64,000 nucleotides of DNA, taken from Crambe crambe (lineage: Eukaryota > Porifera > Demospongiae > Poecilosclerida > Crambeidae). The stretch spans positions 2,294,001 through 2,358,000 of the forward strand of contig OZ004595.1 of the NCBI GenBank assembly GCA_963924555.1. The letters run 5' to 3'. The notes below the pieces were generated by a model. It was not told where the DNA came from. It saw only the letters and a program-made list of their open reading frames with translations, and ran no database searches. The translations under genes and the position numbers were made by a program. Shown piece after piece: positions 62,991 through 64,000 of this stretch (the first letter of the stretch is position 1; each line of letters starts with the position of its first letter).

Positions 62991-64000
62991 TGTGATGTGA
63001 TGCCAATTTCAGTCAGACTGCAGGTAGGAGTGACATTTGGTGTATTGTATCACTTACTGAAGTAGATATAATATATTATCTTACAATGTCCTCAGAAGAC
63101 ATCAAGATGACATCACCAACCTGCTTCACCAAATTGTGGGTCACATTTGGTTGATTCCTATGCTCCATGTGGTGTAGAGGAGACACATCAGGAAGGATTG
63201 ACAGAGAGGGCTGGAATGGGAATCAGACAGAGAGGGGTGGAATGGGAATCAGACAGAGTGGGGTGGAATGGGAATCAGTAATATGAATCAAATCACACAG
63301 TGTTGATGTAGCTAATGTTTTAAGTAGTCCCACCATCTAAAGAATGCTTGGGCTGATTAGCTACCTACTCATGTGAGGAATAATCCTCTGGATGTGGGAT
63401 TCCTTTCATGTGTTGTCTCTTGTGGACTTGTACGTATATACTACATTACATCATAGACAAAGAGTTTACCAGTGTGAAGAGAGTGACCATCAAGGAGTGA
63501 CCAGTCAGCCACAGCAAATGATGTGTCCAGGCATCATACTGCAGGACAGTGTTGTCCCCACCATTAGAGCAAACCAGTTGACCTACAGGACAAAATACAT
63601 AACCAATTGACCTGTTTGTGGTTTAACACAAACATTCAGTGTGGTTTTCCCTTGATATGTACTTATAAGGACATTGTGTACATGAACACACACACACAAA
63701 GAATATTAGCACTGACTCAAACACACACACAGCACAGACTTGCAGTGAGTGTGACATTACATGACATACCTGCATTTCTTACATGTCACTGCCAGTGGGA
63801 CTGACATCACATGGACTGGGGTGAGGACAGGTGGACTGGACACACACAGGAGAACACTGCAGTCAATGGCTGTCAAGAACACTCCTCATAGCAAGACAGT
63901 AACTCCTGACATAGATGGAATCCATGTACCAATAAGAATGATGAATGGTGACTGACTCATGTGGGTTGAGAGTGAAATGACTTAGAATAGCAAGATGGTG
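62991..64000. other. collapsed-unit junction and start of the next unit
   Basis: From about 63005 the sequence matches 25133-25260 of unit 2 (cagtcagactgcaggtagg and onward), then repeats gagaggg(c/g)tggaatgggaatcagacag about three times (63205-63275). At 63420-63570 there is the same old METAP2 relic as at 25855-25990 (catcaaggagtgaccagtcagcc). The unit boundary landmark is at 63750, and the window ends in the next unit. No gene was found. Confidence 0.5.

Overview
The window looks like nuclear DNA of an early-branching metazoan, most probably a demosponge such as Amphimedon (inference). The reasons are spliced genes with introns of about 50-90 bases and canonical GT-AG ends, AT-rich and repeat-rich spacers, and large multidomain proteins joining ankyrin repeats, a Roc GTPase, a COR region and death-fold domains. 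Nothing bacterial or viral was seen. All real genes recognised lie on the minus strand, so each gene runs from high to low coordinates.

The window is a tandem array. One unit, read from low to high coordinate, holds (a) the 3' exons of an ankyrin-Roc-COR-death gene, (b) its giant first exon of 4.4-5.3 kb, (c) a short promoter region with a GC box, and (d) a degenerate, intron-bearing methionine aminopeptidase 2 (METAP2) copy, after which the unit starts again. A landmark (tgtgacattacatgacatac) recurs at about 41, 14971, 26181, 37216, 49548, 60862 and 63750, with an extra copy at 58541. This gives five full units of 11-15 kb and one collapsed unit of 2.9 kb.

Gene 1 (1233-10515) has ankyrin repeats, Roc, COR, a death domain, a Ser/Thr/Pro stalk, ZU5, a UPA-like region and a second death domain. 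Gene 2 (15764-22277) has ankyrin, Roc, COR, a death domain, a linker and a C-terminal transmembrane exon. Gene 3 (27297-34074) has two death domains of different families and a frameshifted tail. Gene 4 (37914-43763, original start at 44109) has the gene 2 layout, but its 5' end is broken by a stop codon and a 35-base deletion. Gene 5 (50337-56090) is a clean three-exon gene ending in a death domain. Unit 6 (61500-62990) is only a tail.

The five METAP2-like copies keep recognisable catalytic-domain exons, but each has a frame lesion in the exon carrying the catalytic histidine, so they look like passengers of the tandem duplication. Spacers contain microsatellites, TA-flanked miniature inverted-repeat elements, an 891-base TA-flanked element and a SINE-like insertion.

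Function (inference): the proteins resemble intracellular sensors. A variable ankyrin array would bind a ligand, the Roc-COR module would act as a switch, and death domains would recruit a signalling complex, with membrane-anchored and soluble versions. The most striking signal is that alternative C-terminal exons (transmembrane or death domain) share splice phase and sit behind a (TC)n tract that doubles as polypyrimidine tract and apparent recombination joint.
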